DNA of 64,000 nt from contig CAJNDS010002245.1 in assembly GCA_905221605.1 (NCBI GenBank), positions 1-64,000 on the forward strand, read 5' to 3'. Under the pieces are notes generated by a model. That model did no database searches. It had not been told where the DNA came from and saw only the letters and a program-made list of their open reading frames with translations. The position numbers were made by a program, and so were the translations under genes. The stretch comes from Symbiodinium natans (lineage: Eukaryota; Sar; Dinophyceae; Suessiales; Symbiodiniaceae). Below are positions 40,255-50,051 of the stretch, in pieces; positions within the stretch are counted from its first letter, which is position 1, and every line of letters begins with the position of its first letter.

Positions 40255-40524
40255 ACCTGAAGCAAACCTTGGGATCTAGGCCCCAAGTCCTAAACCCTAA
40301 GGCGCTCAACCCAACGTTCAGCCCTCAACTGATCCTAAAACCGAAACTAGAACCAGAACGCTACAGATAGCACACGCGCATATTGATGTATGTCAGAGTT
40401 TGAGACGCTCCCTGGCTACCTGTGGGGTCGAGGTACTCAGGTATCGCTTCTTTCGGCTCGCGATTTAGGGCCGTGCAGTTTAGGGTTCTAGGGCCAGGGA
40501 TTCGCGGAGACCAGCCTGCATGCA

Positions 40525-41874
40525 ATGCTCGCACACGGACCGCAGGGTGATCGCCATAGCGCTGTCGCCATGACTCACGACGCTTTTGGAGAGCCAATGC
40601 CCAATCTTGCAATCTACCTGGAAGAGATCAAGTACTTCTTGGACGATATGTACGGTGGCCACTGGCAGTCAGTTCGATTGCTTCTGAAGCGTGCCGCGGA
40701 CGCCTCGGAAGACCTTGTCCTGGAGATGCCGCAAAGCCAAACCTCTCAGGACATTGGCGAGGCTATCGAGTCTATGAAGGTCATCATAAGCAGGGGCAAG
40801 TGTCCGAGGTTCGTGATTATTGAGGCTCCGAGCCAACTGCAGCGAGACTTGATTTACAGCGTTGAGCGCCTGAGGTTCATGTGCAAAGGCACAGCGACCG
40901 TGTTTCCATATCCTTCGCTAACTGACAATTTCAAGCAAAAGCTTCGATCCGAGAAGTTGAGCGCTTCGGACATGCTAGAAGTCTTGTCGCCGTACTACGA
41001 CTTTGTAGCTGAGCGTGAACCACAGTGGGTGTGCGCCGAGAAGTTCGCTCGATGTGCAATTATTGTGATGGTCTTCTCGAAGGGACAGGACGACTTCGTG
41101 TGGCACGTGTGGGATGCCGAGAATGAAGGAGGGCAGTGGGCTTTTCCTGGCGGTGACGTCAACCGCGTGTTTGATGTGGACTTGTGCGGAACTGCAGAGC
41201 GGGAGTGGAACGAAGAGGTGCTTGGGTTCGATTTCAACGTGGCCCGTGACAACTCGATCGAACCCATCGTCTTGCCATTTCTGGCCAGCAAGAGTGCTCG
41301 CTACCCTGTACAGCCCTACATATATGTAAAAGCGACGCCGGAATTCTTCGAGGCAACTCAGTCATCACAGGTTGAACGCTTCCGCTTCTCTTTACCGCCA
41401 AACGCTGTGTTAAAATCGCGAAACATGCAAGTTGAGGATTTCCGGCGCTTCCACACCGATCCCTCGGTGGCCTTCGTTGAGCATGAATGGGGTGCGTGGG
41501 CGAAGATTGAGATGGATGGCTCCCAATTCATCCCGCCAATTCACGGAGATGGTGAGTGTGGCCCTCGTGGCACGAAGGTGCGTTGGGAGAATGTGGCGGC
41601 GCTGCAGCAGCATTGGCCAGAATTTGCCTTGCCTTTGCTGGGCCGTTCGCATGCTTTGGGGCAGGTCAAAGGCAAGGGCTCAGGGGGAAAAGCAAAAGCA
41701 CTTGGAAAGCGAAGCTTGCACCCGATGCAAGTTGGCGGGCAAGGAGTGCAAGCTTGCGGGAAAGGTGCTGGGAAGGCAAGCAAAGCTTGGCCGATCGTGA
41801 GAACCGGAGGCGGCGCTGAGCCTAAATCTCGTATCGCGCACATTAAAAATTGGCACCTGAAACCCCACGGCTGA
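40525..41874 (+). CDS. Nudix-like hydrolase-domain protein, intronless, 449 codons
   Basis: The only long unambiguous gene in the window. Residues 204-236 contain QWAFPGG (FPGG 207-210) and EREWNEEVLGF (REWNEE 226-231), matching the GG...REUxEExGU core of the Nudix box. The spacing between the halves is longer than the classic box, the usual mid-loop Glu is absent, and one residue is inserted after EE. Catalysis is therefore uncertain. Residues 25-130 form a conserved-looking alpha/beta region of unknown family. Residues 380-425 are a low-complexity Lys/Gly tail (VKGKGSGGKAK). Start is ATG 40525 or 40570 (residue 16). There are no introns and no telomeric repeat inside, unlike the neighbours, which suggests a retrogene or a different gene class. 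Nudix enzymes cleave nucleoside diphosphates linked to other groups, including RNA caps; the substrate here cannot be inferred. Confidence 0.85.
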   Translation: MLAHGPQGDRHSAVAMTHDAFGEPMPNLAIYLEEIKYFLDDMYGGHWQSVRLLLKRAADASEDLVLEMPQSQTSQDIGEAIESMKVIISRGKCPRFVIIEAPSQLQRDLIYSVERLRFMCKGTATVFPYPSLTDNFKQKLRSEKLSASDMLEVLSPYYDFVAEREPQWVCAEKFARCAIIVMVFSKGQDDFVWHVWDAENEGGQWAFPGGDVNRVFDVDLCGTAEREWNEEVLGFDFNVARDNSIEPIVLPFLASKSARYPVQPYIYVKATPEFFEATQSSQVERFRFSLPPNAVLKSRNMQVEDFRRFHTDPSVAFVEHEWGAWAKIEMDGSQFIPPIHGDGECGPRGTKVRWENVAALQQHWPEFALPLLGRSHALGQVKGKGSGGKAKALGKRSLHPMQVGGQGVQACGKGAGKASKAWPIVRTGGGAEPKSRIAHIKNWHLKPHG

Positions 41875-41896
41875 AGGATTGCACCGTGTTGCACAG

Positions 41897-42361
41897 CAGT
41901 GCGGCTGTGAAGTAGTAAAGTTGTTGAAAGCAGAACTCAGAGGTCACAAAGGAGAACGCGATGCTGCAAAAGCAGCAGTGCCGTGTTTTTGGGCTTCGGG
42001 AACGAGGATGGAGTCCGAGAGACGTGCTAGGACTAGGAAGGATGAGCGGCATGTCGTGGAGTTCTCTCAGTTCCCTGTCAAGCTCACAGCATTCCAGCGT
42101 GCTGGCTTTGAGAAACCACGACCAGCGAACTCAAGTCAGCCTCGTGCTTCAAGCTGCCGACGTAGGAAGCACACCGGCACCGCACGCGACTACGTCGCAC
42201 CCTTTAGCGGGCGTTCTGCGTGCAGAAAAGACCCGGGGCACGCCGAGGAGTGCACCGCTGCGCTCGTTCAGGGTGGCTTGCCGGGGAAGGGTTGCAGTAA
42301 GCCCAAGCTCATGCGGGCATCATGTGATTCCTTCTCTTGCGACCCGGGAGAGGGCTACTAG
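41897..42361 (+). CDS. ORF downstream of the Nudix gene, unknown
   Basis: A + frame of about 155 codons to TAG 42359, starting within 25 bases of the Nudix stop. Arg/Lys/Ser-rich in the middle and Cys-rich at the end (GKGCSKPKLMRASCD). A second + frame of 176 codons (41961-42491) overlaps it, so the true frame is uncertain. It could be a separate gene or the Nudix 3' UTR. Confidence 0.33.
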   Translation, partial: QCGCEVVKLLKAELRGHKGERDAAKAAVPCFWASGTRMESERRARTRKDERHVVEFSQFPVKLTAFQRAGFEKPRPANSSQPRASSCRRRKHTGTARDYVAPFSGRSACRKDPGHAEECTAALVQGGLPGKGCSKPKLMRASCDSFSCDPGEGY

Positions 42362-42384
42362 GTTTAGGCTTTCGGGTTTTGTAG

Positions 42385-42510
42385 AGAAAGTGCCAAGATT
42401 TGGACGGCGACCTTTGCGCACTTCAGGCCACCGTGAGCGAGGACGCCCCACCCGAAGTGAGCCCGAACCCCAGACTTTGCGCGCAACCTGAATTGCGGCC
42501 TGGGGTCTAG
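42385..42510 (+). CDS. candidate terminal exon, unknown acidic protein
   Basis: Acceptor TTTTGTAG, 41 codons reading RKCQDLDGDLCALQ then ATVSEDAPPEVSPNP, TAG. An internal TTCAG|G (42426) is also in frame. The DLDGD motif is noted, but no EF-hand can be claimed. Confidence 0.42.
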   Translation, partial: RKCQDLDGDLCALQATVSEDAPPEVSPNPRLCAQPELRPGV

Positions 42511-42647
42511 GGTTCTATGCCCGGTTCTGGGTCCCTAGGAATCTCCTAAATACCAGAACATCCCTAAACTGACAGCTGTCGAGGTGGATGTGGGTTTTTT
42601 GGCGTGCTGTTTGAAGAGCTTTGGAGGTCGAGGAAGGAAGAGCAGTG

Positions 42648-42711
42648 CACGCACGCACGCACGCTCGCTTGGCTCGCTCGCTCTCTCTCTCTCTCTCTCA
42701 CACACACACGA
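42648..42711. repeat. GCAC / CTCG / CT / CA microsatellites
   Basis: CACGCACGC, GCTCGCTCG, (CT)n and (CA)n in succession. Confidence 0.93.
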
Positions 42712-42890
42712 CAAGCGAAATGGCACAAACGATAGAAGAATCCCCGTGGCCACTCCCAACCAAGCCACTTCTCTGTTCCGTCCCCGCTAAGTAACCCCAA
42801 GCCCTAGGCCCTAATCCCAAACCCTCAGCCTGAGCCGAATCCGCAAACTCTACGACCCCTTAAGCCCTCAACCGCCACCAACCCCCCAAG

Positions 42891-43007
42891 GAAGCAATGC
42901 AGCACACCACCGGCGAGCAGTCGATGACTGGGAGCTCGGGCCTGAGGGTTATAACAACCTCAGATCTTCGGCGAGCCGCAAAGCGCGCCTCAAAGCTAGT
43001 GGACTAG
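42891..43007 (+). CDS. candidate terminal exon, unknown
   Basis: CCCCAAG|G acceptor, 38 codons: EAMQHTTGEQSMTGS, then LRVITTSDLRRAAKR, ending KLVD TAG. Unknown family, probably helical C-terminus. Confidence 0.45.
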   Translation, partial: EAMQHTTGEQSMTGSSGLRVITTSDLRRAAKRASKLVD

Positions 43008-43137
43008 ACGGCCTACAGCTCCCCAAGGGGTGTGGGGGGTTGGGTGGCCTCATTTCGAGCCCCTAGCCCCGTTAAACAGACCCGGCCCGAACCTGATGAA
43101 TAATCGAAATCCACCTGTGAGATTCCATGGGTAAGCA

Positions 43138-43213
43138 GTTCTCTAAACTAGGGTCCCCTTGAGGGCTACCCTTACAAGGCGGCCCCTAATATGTAGGGTA
43201 CCCAAAGAAGGCA
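43138..43213. mobile_element. possible MITE-like fragment
   Basis: Contains AGGGTCCCCTTGAGGGCTACCCTTACAAGG..CCCTAATATGTAGGGTACCC, with the CCCTTA/TAAGGG style of the other elements. No clear TIRs. Confidence 0.35.
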
Positions 43214-43904
43214 CCAACATCTTGAGAACTGACCCAGATGAACCGTGACCGTGAAGCCGCAGGCCCGCCAAGCTTCTAAGTCCAGCCTCCCCCACACTTG
43301 AAACCCCCAAAACTTCGAACCCCCCAAACACCCCAAGTCGACCATCCTGAGTCCCTAGAAGCCTCAAACCCTCAACCCTAAACCCTATAGCCCTGAGCCC
43401 TAAACCCCGATTTTCTCGGACCTTGGAGTCGCTGCACGCCCCCCTCTCTGACCTGTGAGGTGCCTGCTGGTCCGGGGCAAGACCTCGCCGCTGCTCCTCT
43501 GGATACCCTTGAAGGACCTGGCAAAGGACCGCGCCGCCACCCCCCCCCCTGCCACTGGCTTAGGCTTTAGGGTTGAAGGTTTAGGGTTTAGGGTTTAGGG
43601 GGCTGACGCTTTGCGGGGCGGAGTGCAAAATCCTAAGCCCAAGGCAACTCCAGCGTTGCTAACCTGAATTCCTCAACCCTGGGCCCTGAACCCTTAGCAG
43701 AGGAGCACCATCACAGCAATTCTTTTTGGGGGGACCCTGGACTTCGGGTTCAGGCACCTCAAAGGTCCGGGTTTCGGGTTGAGTTGAATCTGTTTTTCAG
43801 TTTATGCTCAAGGACCCTCAGCCCTAAACCATTGAGTGTTTTTTACCGTTGCTGCTGCTACTACGGACTATTACCACTACTACTATCACTACCACTACCG
43901 CAAG

Positions 43905-43979
43905 GGCGACGACTTTATATTCCGGGTGGCTGCGCGGGTCAGTTTGGTAGGGCTGGACTGCGAAAACCTCAAGCCGTAG
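43905..43979 (+). CDS. candidate terminal exon, unknown
   Basis: ACCGCAAG|G acceptor preceded by a CTACTACTATCACTACCACTACC pyrimidine-rich microsatellite. 24 codons GDDFIFRVAARVSLV then GLDCENLKP, TAG. Confidence 0.4.
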   Translation, partial: GDDFIFRVAARVSLVGLDCENLKP

Positions 43980-44175
43980 TTTCATGACCAAACGGGTATG
44001 GGCCCTTTGGGGAGTCGCACTGTTTTTGTAGGTTCCTTGTAGTTCAAGGTGCCGACAAGGGCCCATGATTCAAGTCTACCCCCTCCCCCCCACTTATCGA
44101 ACCTCTTGCGAAACCCGTGTTTCAAGCTTCATCCTACACCCCCCCTGAGCCCCAAGCTCGAAGCTCCAAACTCTA

Positions 44176-44546
44176 ATGCGCTTGTGTCGCAAGGAGCTCG
44201 ATCCGATGTTCGACCAGCGGCTTTTCTTTCTGCTCACGACGTTGGCGACGGTTGTCTGTGTCCAGGTCGGCACGGCCTGTTCACGAGCTCGGGTTTTCAT
44301 AAACCCTAAACCTTATGTAAACTTTAAACCCTGAAACCCTAAACCCTAAACCCTAAACCCTAAAACCCTATAAACCCTAAACCCTAAACCCTAAATCCCT
44401 AAACCCTAAATCCCTAAACCCTAAGCCCTGATTGGGGTGTAGGGTCTTCTCAGCACGTGCCCTGAATCGGTGGGGGCTTGCAGCGTTTGCAGCCCCGGCC
44501 TTTGTCTGAGCTTTCCACCCAAAGAGCTCGCCGAGCTCTCTCCTAA
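44176..44546 (+). CDS. candidate two-exon gene, probable membrane segment
   Basis: ATG 44176 opens MRLCRKELDPMFDQR followed by a hydrophobic stretch LFFLLTTLATVVCVQ. A donor CAG|GTCGGC at 44266 (phase 0) joins acceptor GCTTGCAG at 44484, reading RLQPRPLSELSTQRA to TAA 44546. Without splicing the first frame continues to TGA 44332. The intron contains CCCTAAA repeat. The product would be a ~50-residue protein with one membrane helix. Confidence 0.48.
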
Positions 44547-44842
44547 AGAGGGTTGAGGGTTTAGGGTTTAGGGTTTTGGGTTTAGGTTTAGGGTTTAGGG
44601 TTTAGGGTTTAAGGGTTTAGGGGTTCAGGGCGGGTTTAGGAGCTTTTTCAGTCCTGGGAAGAGCGCTGGGTCAAGAGCACGTGAATTCCGAAGCCTTACA
44701 AACCCCACACGAACTAACCCCAAAACGTAAACCCCCAAAATCCTGAACCCAAACACCCCAACCCCAATCCCCAAACCCTAAACCCTAAACCCCAAATCCT
44801 AAACCCCAAAGCCTAAACCCTAAACCCCCCCCCCTTGTGCAG

Positions 44843-45287
44843 TATGCCGCACCGGAGCCGGGGTTGAACCCACCCATCGGGGCGCTGCTGTGCGGCTCCC
44901 AAAGTGAGAGGTTTGGGGTTTTGGGGGTTTTCGGGTTTAGGGGTTTAGGGATTTAGGAGTTTAGGGGTGTAGGGGTTGAGGGGTTTAGGGGTTGCAGGGG
45001 CTTCAGAAATTTCAGGATTTCTGGTTTGGAGTTTAGAGTACCGAAGAGATTTCCAGCAGGGGAGTTGTGGGGGGCAGGGTGGGGCAGGGTGTTTCGGCAG
45101 TGGGTTCAGGGGCTCTAGGGCAAGCTTCAGGTTTGAGGCCTGGGGCGGATAAGCGCGTTATAGGGGCTCTTGATGCGGTCCCGGCTTCTTATGCCGCAGC
45201 TGTAGGGCTTCCTTGAAGGTTCCTCGCCAGCAGCAGGCCAGACTGAGGCTAAACTTTGGCCCCAAGCCAGAAGACTCCGAACTCTGA
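44843..45287 (+). CDS. candidate two-exon gene, unknown protein
   Basis: Exon 44843-44910 (TTGTGCAG; donor GAGAG|GTTTGG, phase 2) reads YAAPEPGLNPPIGA then LLCGSQSE. Exon 45200-45287 (CTTCTTATGCCGCAG) restores the codon and reads CRASLKVPRQQQARL then NFGPKPEDSEL, TGA. The intron is G-rich telomere-like repeat. No family is recognised. Confidence 0.48.
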
Positions 45288-45339
45288 ACCCTAAGCCCGT
45301 ATCTTAAACCCGAAACCCCTAACAGATGAACCCCTCAAC

Positions 45340-45435
45340 CCTAAACCCTAAACCCTACACCCTACACCCTACACCCTACACCCTACACCCTAAACCCTAA
45401 ACCCTGAACCCTAAACCCTAAACCCTAAACTCTAA
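45340..45435. repeat. (CCCTAAA)n with (CCCTACA)n block
   Basis: Five consecutive CCCTACA units inside CCCTAAA. Confidence 0.95.
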
Positions 45436-45477
45436 ACCCAAACCCTCAACCCCGAGCTGACTTAAGCCGCACCCAAG

Positions 45478-45551
45478 GCTGAGCATCATCGGCGCTGCCG
45501 AGATCTCGCGCCGGGGCCTCATGTTCTGCTTACTGGGGGCTTGTGGGCTGG
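45478..45551 (+). CDS. candidate exon, hydrophobic
   Basis: ACCCAAG|G acceptor (phase 2), LSIIGAAEISRRGLM then FCLLGACGL, donor G|GTGCAG. The +1 frame is also open. Membrane-like second half. Confidence 0.4.
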
Positions 45552-45696
45552 GTGCAGTGGGTTGAGGGTTTAGGGTTTAGGGGTTTAGTGTTTAGGGTTT
45601 AGGGTTTAGGGTTTGAGGTTTGACCCCTGCAACAGCAAAGGCCACCCGTCAGATGACATTTCTCTTGCGAGGCATCTTGAGGCATCATGAGGCATC

Positions 45697-45816
45697 ATGG
45701 CTAACCCAGGTTCTGCAAAGCCCAGAGCTACATTGGTGAACCCGTACAGCCACGAACCCAAGGAACACCTACAAAGCCTCCAGGCCCGCCCTAAATCCCA
45801 TGCTCTAAATCCCTGA
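45697..45816 (+). CDS. small ORF, 39 codons, unknown
   Basis: ATG 45697, MANPGSAKPRATLVN then HEPKEHLQSLQARPK, TGA 45814. A preceding open block (45637-45710) after GCAAAG|G overlaps in another frame. Confidence 0.38.
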   Translation: MANPGSAKPRATLVNPYSHEPKEHLQSLQARPKSHALNP

Positions 45817-46004
45817 ACCCCAAACCCTAAACCCTAAACCTTAAACCCCAGATTCCTGAAGCCCTAAACCCTAAACCCTAAACCCCAAACCCTAAACGCT
45901 AGGCCCTAAACTTCGGGGGTCTCCGGAGGTCGGTGCACAGCTGACAGACTCGGCGTGCGCTTAGGGCTGCCACTGTCCGGCGGCCCAGAGGTTACTCGGG
46001 GGTT

Positions 46005-46065
46005 AGGGTTTAGGGTTTAGGGTTTAGGGTTTAGGGTTTAGGGTTTAGGGTTTAGGGTTTAGGCT
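46005..46065. repeat. (TTTAGGG)n array
   Basis: Eight or nine G-rich heptamers. Confidence 0.95.
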
Positions 46066-46069
46066 GTGA

Positions 46070-46735
46070 AGGTTAGAAGTTGGAAGAGAGGCGGCCTTCC
46101 AGTGCTTCATAAAAGTAAGTGAGGTGCAGTTATGGCCAAGGGATGGAGACTCGTACCTCTAAGGTTGTACCCCTAAAGTTTCCCGTCAATGTACTCCTTA
46201 TATGGCCCTTATACTACCTTAAGTATCTTCAAAAAGGAACCACCCTCACCAATTCCTTTTTAGGATTTAAGGCCTAAGTTCAATTTAATGGTGAGTCCGT
46301 GGGTGGACTTACAACCCACATTGGCTTTTTGAGCACTCTAAACACCCTCCGATTCCGGTCGGGCCACCCGGCCTAGGGGCCTTGGCCCCCTGTCCCCAGT
46401 TTGAGAAACACCTGTAGAGTTCACTTAAAGGCCTGCGGCTTAACGGCTTGAAAAGTGTGTGTTGAGCACACTGTTCGGAGTTTAAAGGTTTGAGGGCTTG
46501 ACTTAGCGTCCTAGACCCTCGAACCCTGAACGGGCTTGAGGGGCTCAGGGTGTAGGGTTTGGGGTTTTGCGGCCCTTTGGCCCTCAACCAAAAGCCGATT
46601 TGGACTGAGAATCCTTGGTGCAGGTGCATGATGCATGGTCCAGGGCTTGATTTCGGGGTTGGGGGGCTTGGGCTTAAACGCCTGGATACTAAACCCCTGA
46701 GAAGTCCAAAGCAACTGAGGGCCGACGTCACCCCC
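46070..46735. other. mostly non-repetitive stretch, no supported gene
   Basis: Short open blocks (near 46084 KLEERRPSSAS; near 46130 MAKGWRLVPLR) and a CCTTATATGGCCCTTATA element at 46190-46260. The long minus ORF 46309-46980 is driven by the GCAC microsatellite. Confidence 0.4.
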
Positions 46736-46736
46736 G

Positions 46737-46988
<252 letters not shown>

Positions 46989-47180
46989 AAAGGTCAACAA
47001 AAGGGGACGTGGTAGCCGAATGTCATCATCTACGGGCTTTGGAGGTCGGGTTCGGCTTAAGCTGAGGGTGTGCCTCCATTATTCCTGAAGCTACGTTTTT
47101 TCCTTGGACTCTAGGTTTTTTTTTTTACCCTAAGCCCTAAACCCTAAACTCTAAACCCTAGATCCCCAAAGCGCAAAGCT

Positions 47181-47327
47181 CATGGGTTTTCCTAGTACCC
47201 CTCTGTACTACCCCCCCCCCCCCCCGGTTCCCCCCCATGATTAAGGCTAAATTGAGGGACTATTGAGGCTAATTCAGGCCATGTAAGGGGCGAACCTAAT
47301 AAAGAGGGGGGTAGTAAGGACCCATGG
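47181..47327. mobile_element. MITE-like element with C homopolymer
   Basis: CATGGGTTTTCCTAGTACCCC at the left is answered by GGGGGGTAGTAAGGACCCATGG at the right. A 17-base C run lies inside. Confidence 0.6.
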
Positions 47328-47390
47328 AAAAGCCCTAACCCCAAACTTTGAAACTCTAAACCCTGAGCCCTAGCCCTTCAAGGAGGGCTC

Positions 47391-47464
47391 ATGCTCTTAA
47401 GTTCGTTGATTGCTGAGGCTGCTGCCGTCGCCCGCAATGGGAACATTTGGCATGCGGCTGAGAG
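47391..47464 (+). CDS. candidate first exon, unknown
   Basis: ATG 47391, MLLSSLIAEAAAVAR then NGNIWHAAE, donor GAGAG|GTCTCC (phase 2). Ala-rich helix, could be a signal-like start. Confidence 0.4.
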
Positions 47465-47535
47465 GTCTCCAGCATCCAGGGTTTAGGGTTTAGGGTTTGG
47501 GGTCTAGGTTTAGGGTTTAGGGGTATCTCGACAAG

Positions 47536-47634
47536 ATGAGCGCGGTGTTTTGTTTGGAGAGTTTTCCTACCAAGACTCAATTTAAACTCTCTGTCCTGCA
47601 CCGATCGTTGTCCTCTATACAAAGCGTGCTATAG
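47536..47634 (+). CDS. small ORF, 32 codons, unknown
   Basis: ATG 47536 after CGACAAG, MSAVFCLESFPTKTQ then FKLSVLHRSLSSIQ, TAG. The minus ORF over the same region (47389-47622) is an alternative. Confidence 0.36.
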   Translation: MSAVFCLESFPTKTQFKLSVLHRSLSSIQSVL

Positions 47635-47727
47635 CATATAGAATGTATATAGGACTTCTCATAAGAGAGAAAAAAGCTTGTTGTAGTGTAGCGTAGTATC
47701 GTACTGTGAGGTATTCTAGGATTCTTC

Positions 47728-47840
47728 TAGCACCCCTCTAGGTTCCCCCCCTTCCCTCTCCTTAATTACCTCTCCTTAATTAGGCTTCATTATCCCTAAA
47801 AAAACTCTTACTTGTGGGGGAACCTAGGGGGGGTAGGAAA
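47728..47840. mobile_element. MITE-like element, CTAGGTTCCCCC termini
   Basis: ACCCCTCTAGGTTCCCCCC at the left, GGGGGAACCTAGGGGGGGT at the right, with CCTTAATTA duplicated inside. Confidence 0.65.
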
Positions 47841-48025
47841 AACACCCATGATATATGGTATGGTGTGGTCCGGCCTGTTGAGTCGTTTCCCGGCGGCGAC
47901 CTGGACAAATCCCCGAGGCTCTAGTCCAAAGCTGGGTTTAGCGTTTAGGGCTTGGGGTTCGGGGTTTAGGGTTTAGGGCTAGGGTTTAGGGTTTAGGGTT
48001 TCGGGTTTAGGGTCTAGGTTTTAGG

Positions 48026-48241
48026 GTGCTGCCAAACCGCCATTTGGACAGCCACATGTTGGACAAGCCGCAAGCAGAATGTGCACGTGGAAAAGGCAGT
48101 GGGATGGTTGGGACGTCGTTTAAGGTAGTTTTTCGGCAACTGCATGACGCCCGAAGGGGAACAACAACTCGGGCCCGTCTGAAGCAGGGGGCAGTTCTCC
48201 GTATAAGGCAATATGCGTACAAGGCTAAGCCTAGCTCCTAG
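48026..48241 (+). CDS. 71-codon ORF, basic, unknown
   Basis: Open from a TTTAGGG block to TAG 48239; ATG at 48056 (MLDKPQAECARGKGS). Then VVFRQLHDARRGTTT and a Lys/Arg-rich end. Two minus frames overlap. AAG|GTAGTT inside could be a donor. Confidence 0.45.
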   Translation: MLPNRHLDSHMLDKPQAECARGKGSGMVGTSFKVVFRQLHDARRGTTTRARLKQGAVLRIRQYAYKAKPSS

Positions 48242-48716
48242 CTACTACAGTATAGATACCCTAAGGGTTAATGGTCAAGAATGTGAGGGCTTGGGGTTCC
48301 AGGCACCTCCGCATGCCTTTAGCCGGCCCACACAGGCGAACGGCTTGTGCAGTTACTTGTATCCCCAGTTCTAAAAACCCGAAACCCTGAAAACCTAAAA
48401 CCTAAAACCTAAACCTAACCCTGAACCCTAACCCTAAACCCTAACCCCTGACTCTCCTGCACCCTGAACCCTCGAAGCGTAAGCAGGTCGGGCAGTGGAG
48501 GTCCCGGGTTACATACAGCTGAAAACACCCTAAACCCATAACCGACCCCAAGCCTCCTGAGTGTGCACCAACCTCGTGTTTCCAAATCCTTCGAACCCTG
48601 AAGCCCTTAAGACCCTCAACAGAAAACTTGAAGCTCTATACTTCAACCCTCTAAATCTCAAGCCCCTCAACTCTGCGTTGTTCTTCCCTAAGCACTAAAC
48701 CCACCCCTTCGCTGAG

Positions 48717-49199
48717 GCGTGGCTGCCCGCGCCAAGTCCCTGATCCCGGACGCCGCGGGTCTGTTTGACCTCGGCGCCTCTGCGTCGAGGGCCCGGTGCA
48801 AGCCGGATGAAGGAGAGCGACGAGATTTAAGGTCTGGAGGTTTAGGGTTTGGGGTTGGGATGTTCCCCCTTATACTAACAGTCCTTAATGGGGATTTCAG
48901 TACCCCTATCAGAATCCCTATGAAGGATTGTTAGTATAAGGGGGAACATCCCAAGTTTCGGGTTTTAAGGGTTAGGTCTAGGGTTTAGGGTCTTAGGAGG
49001 CTGAACTCCTAGAGCATTTTGCCCCAAAGCCTCACAGGGGAGGATCCTCGAGAGTGGCCACAGAGGTCATGCTGCAGCCGCAGTTGGTGATGCTCTTGGC
49101 TTTGCGGCTTAGGGTTTAGGGTTTAAGGTTAGGATTTAGGGTTTAGGGTTATAGCAGCCGAGGTCCGAAACAAAACCCGTCGAACACCCAAAGCCCTGA
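48717..49199 (+). CDS. candidate three-exon gene, unknown ~78-residue protein
   Basis: Exon 48717-48831 (GCTGAG|G, phase 1; donor GTCTGG, phase 2) reads ARAKSLIPDAAGLFD, then DEGERRDL. Exon 49038-49113 (CCTCACAG|G) reads GSSRVATEVMLQPQL then VMLLALRL and ends before GTTTAGGG (phase 0). Exon 49155-49199 reads QPRSETKPVEHPK, TGA. The second intron is 41 nt and consists almost only of TTTAGGG-like units (GTTTAGGG...TTATAG). The first intron carries an M3 MITE. Phases agree. No family is recognised. Confidence 0.53.
48855..48954. mobile_element. MITE-like element, family M3, copy 2
   Basis: TTGGGATGTTCCCCCTTATAC and its complement; the same TACTAACAGTCCTTAATGGGGAT arm as 35162-35290, but a shorter core. 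Confidence 0.85.
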
Positions 49200-49373
49200 A
49201 CCCCAAACCCTGGGCCCAATGTTTGAACCCCAGCAGCCCCCAAGACCCTCGTCCTAAACCCTAAACCCTAAACCCTAAACCCTAAACCCTAAACCCTAAA
49301 CCCTAAACCCTAAACCCTAACGCCTAAGCCCTAAACCCTAACGCCTGTAAACCTCTTGGACTCTTGGCCTTAG

Positions 49374-49443
49374 GCTGATGACGGCGCTGTTCGCTTCCTT
49401 CACGTTAATCGGGTGCGGCACACCTGGACGGGTTCCAGCAGGG
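49374..49443 (+). CDS. candidate exon, unknown
   Basis: GGCCTTAG|G acceptor, ADDGAVRFLHVNRVR then HTWTGSSR, ending before GTTTAGGG (phase 1). Confidence 0.42.
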
Positions 49444-49482
49444 GTTTAGGGTTTAGGGGTGCTTTTTGGTTAGTTCCCTTAA

Positions 49483-49725
49483 ATGCCTAGACCCCCGGCA
49501 AAGCAAGCCTCTACACTAAACATGCAAAACCTCCGGCGCCTGAACCTCAACCCGAAAACCCCTCAAAACCATTGTTTGAGGTTCAAAGACGGCTTAAGTG
49601 GCAGAGGTGTTTGGAGGTTTCTGGGTTTACGTGCTTCGCGCTCAGGGCCTAGGGAAGTGACCCTTAAGCCCCGACACTCTGGCCTCCAAAACTTTTCAGA
49701 CTTATATAACCCTGAAAGCGTATGA
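49483..49725 (+). CDS. 80-codon ORF, basic, unknown
   Basis: ATG 49483 (MPRPPAKQASTLNMQ) to TGA 49723, with NHCLRFKDGLSGRGV and HSGLQNFSDLYNPES. One frame open throughout, Arg/Leu/Asn-rich. A minus frame (49563-49775) overlaps in part. Unknown family. Confidence 0.46.
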   Translation: MPRPPAKQASTLNMQNLRRLNLNPKTPQNHCLRFKDGLSGRGVWRFLGLRASRSGPREVTLKPRHSGLQNFSDLYNPESV

Positions 49726-49805
49726 GTAACTACACCCAGAGCCCTAAACCCTAAACCCCAAACCCCAGACCTCAAATAAAGCCCCTAAGAGCTAAGCTGA
49801 GCCAG

Positions 49806-50020
49806 GCTCGGTCTGTTCATGCCGCCGGACACCTCCAGTGGCCAAGCCGCACGTATGGGGCGGCTTTTTTGCAAGTCCCTCGCAAAGTTGGGATTTGGGA
49901 TTTGGGGTCAATTCCGGAACAAACTCTAAACCCCAAAAGCCCCAAGCCCTAAACCTAACCTCAGCCACGTTCGTGGGTCTGATGTGTCGGACGATTGCAG
50001 ATGCCAGCGGCCCCGCCTAA
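49806..50020 (+). CDS. two candidate exons, unknown
   Basis: Exon 49806-49874 (GAGCCAG|G, donor CAA|GTCCCT) reads ARSVHAAGHLQWPSR. Exon 49965-50020 (ACCTCAG, phase 1) reads TFVGLMCRTIADASG, TAA. Phases differ (0 versus 1), so the pairing is doubtful. Confidence 0.36.
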
Positions 50021-50051
50021 GCTTAAACCGAGGGCCCCTTGAACCTCTGAA

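Noticed and set aside
40441-40465. Spliced-leader-like TTCTTTCGGCTCGCG upstream of the Nudix gene
   Set aside because: Too many mismatches to the leader; only TTTCGGCTC is similar.
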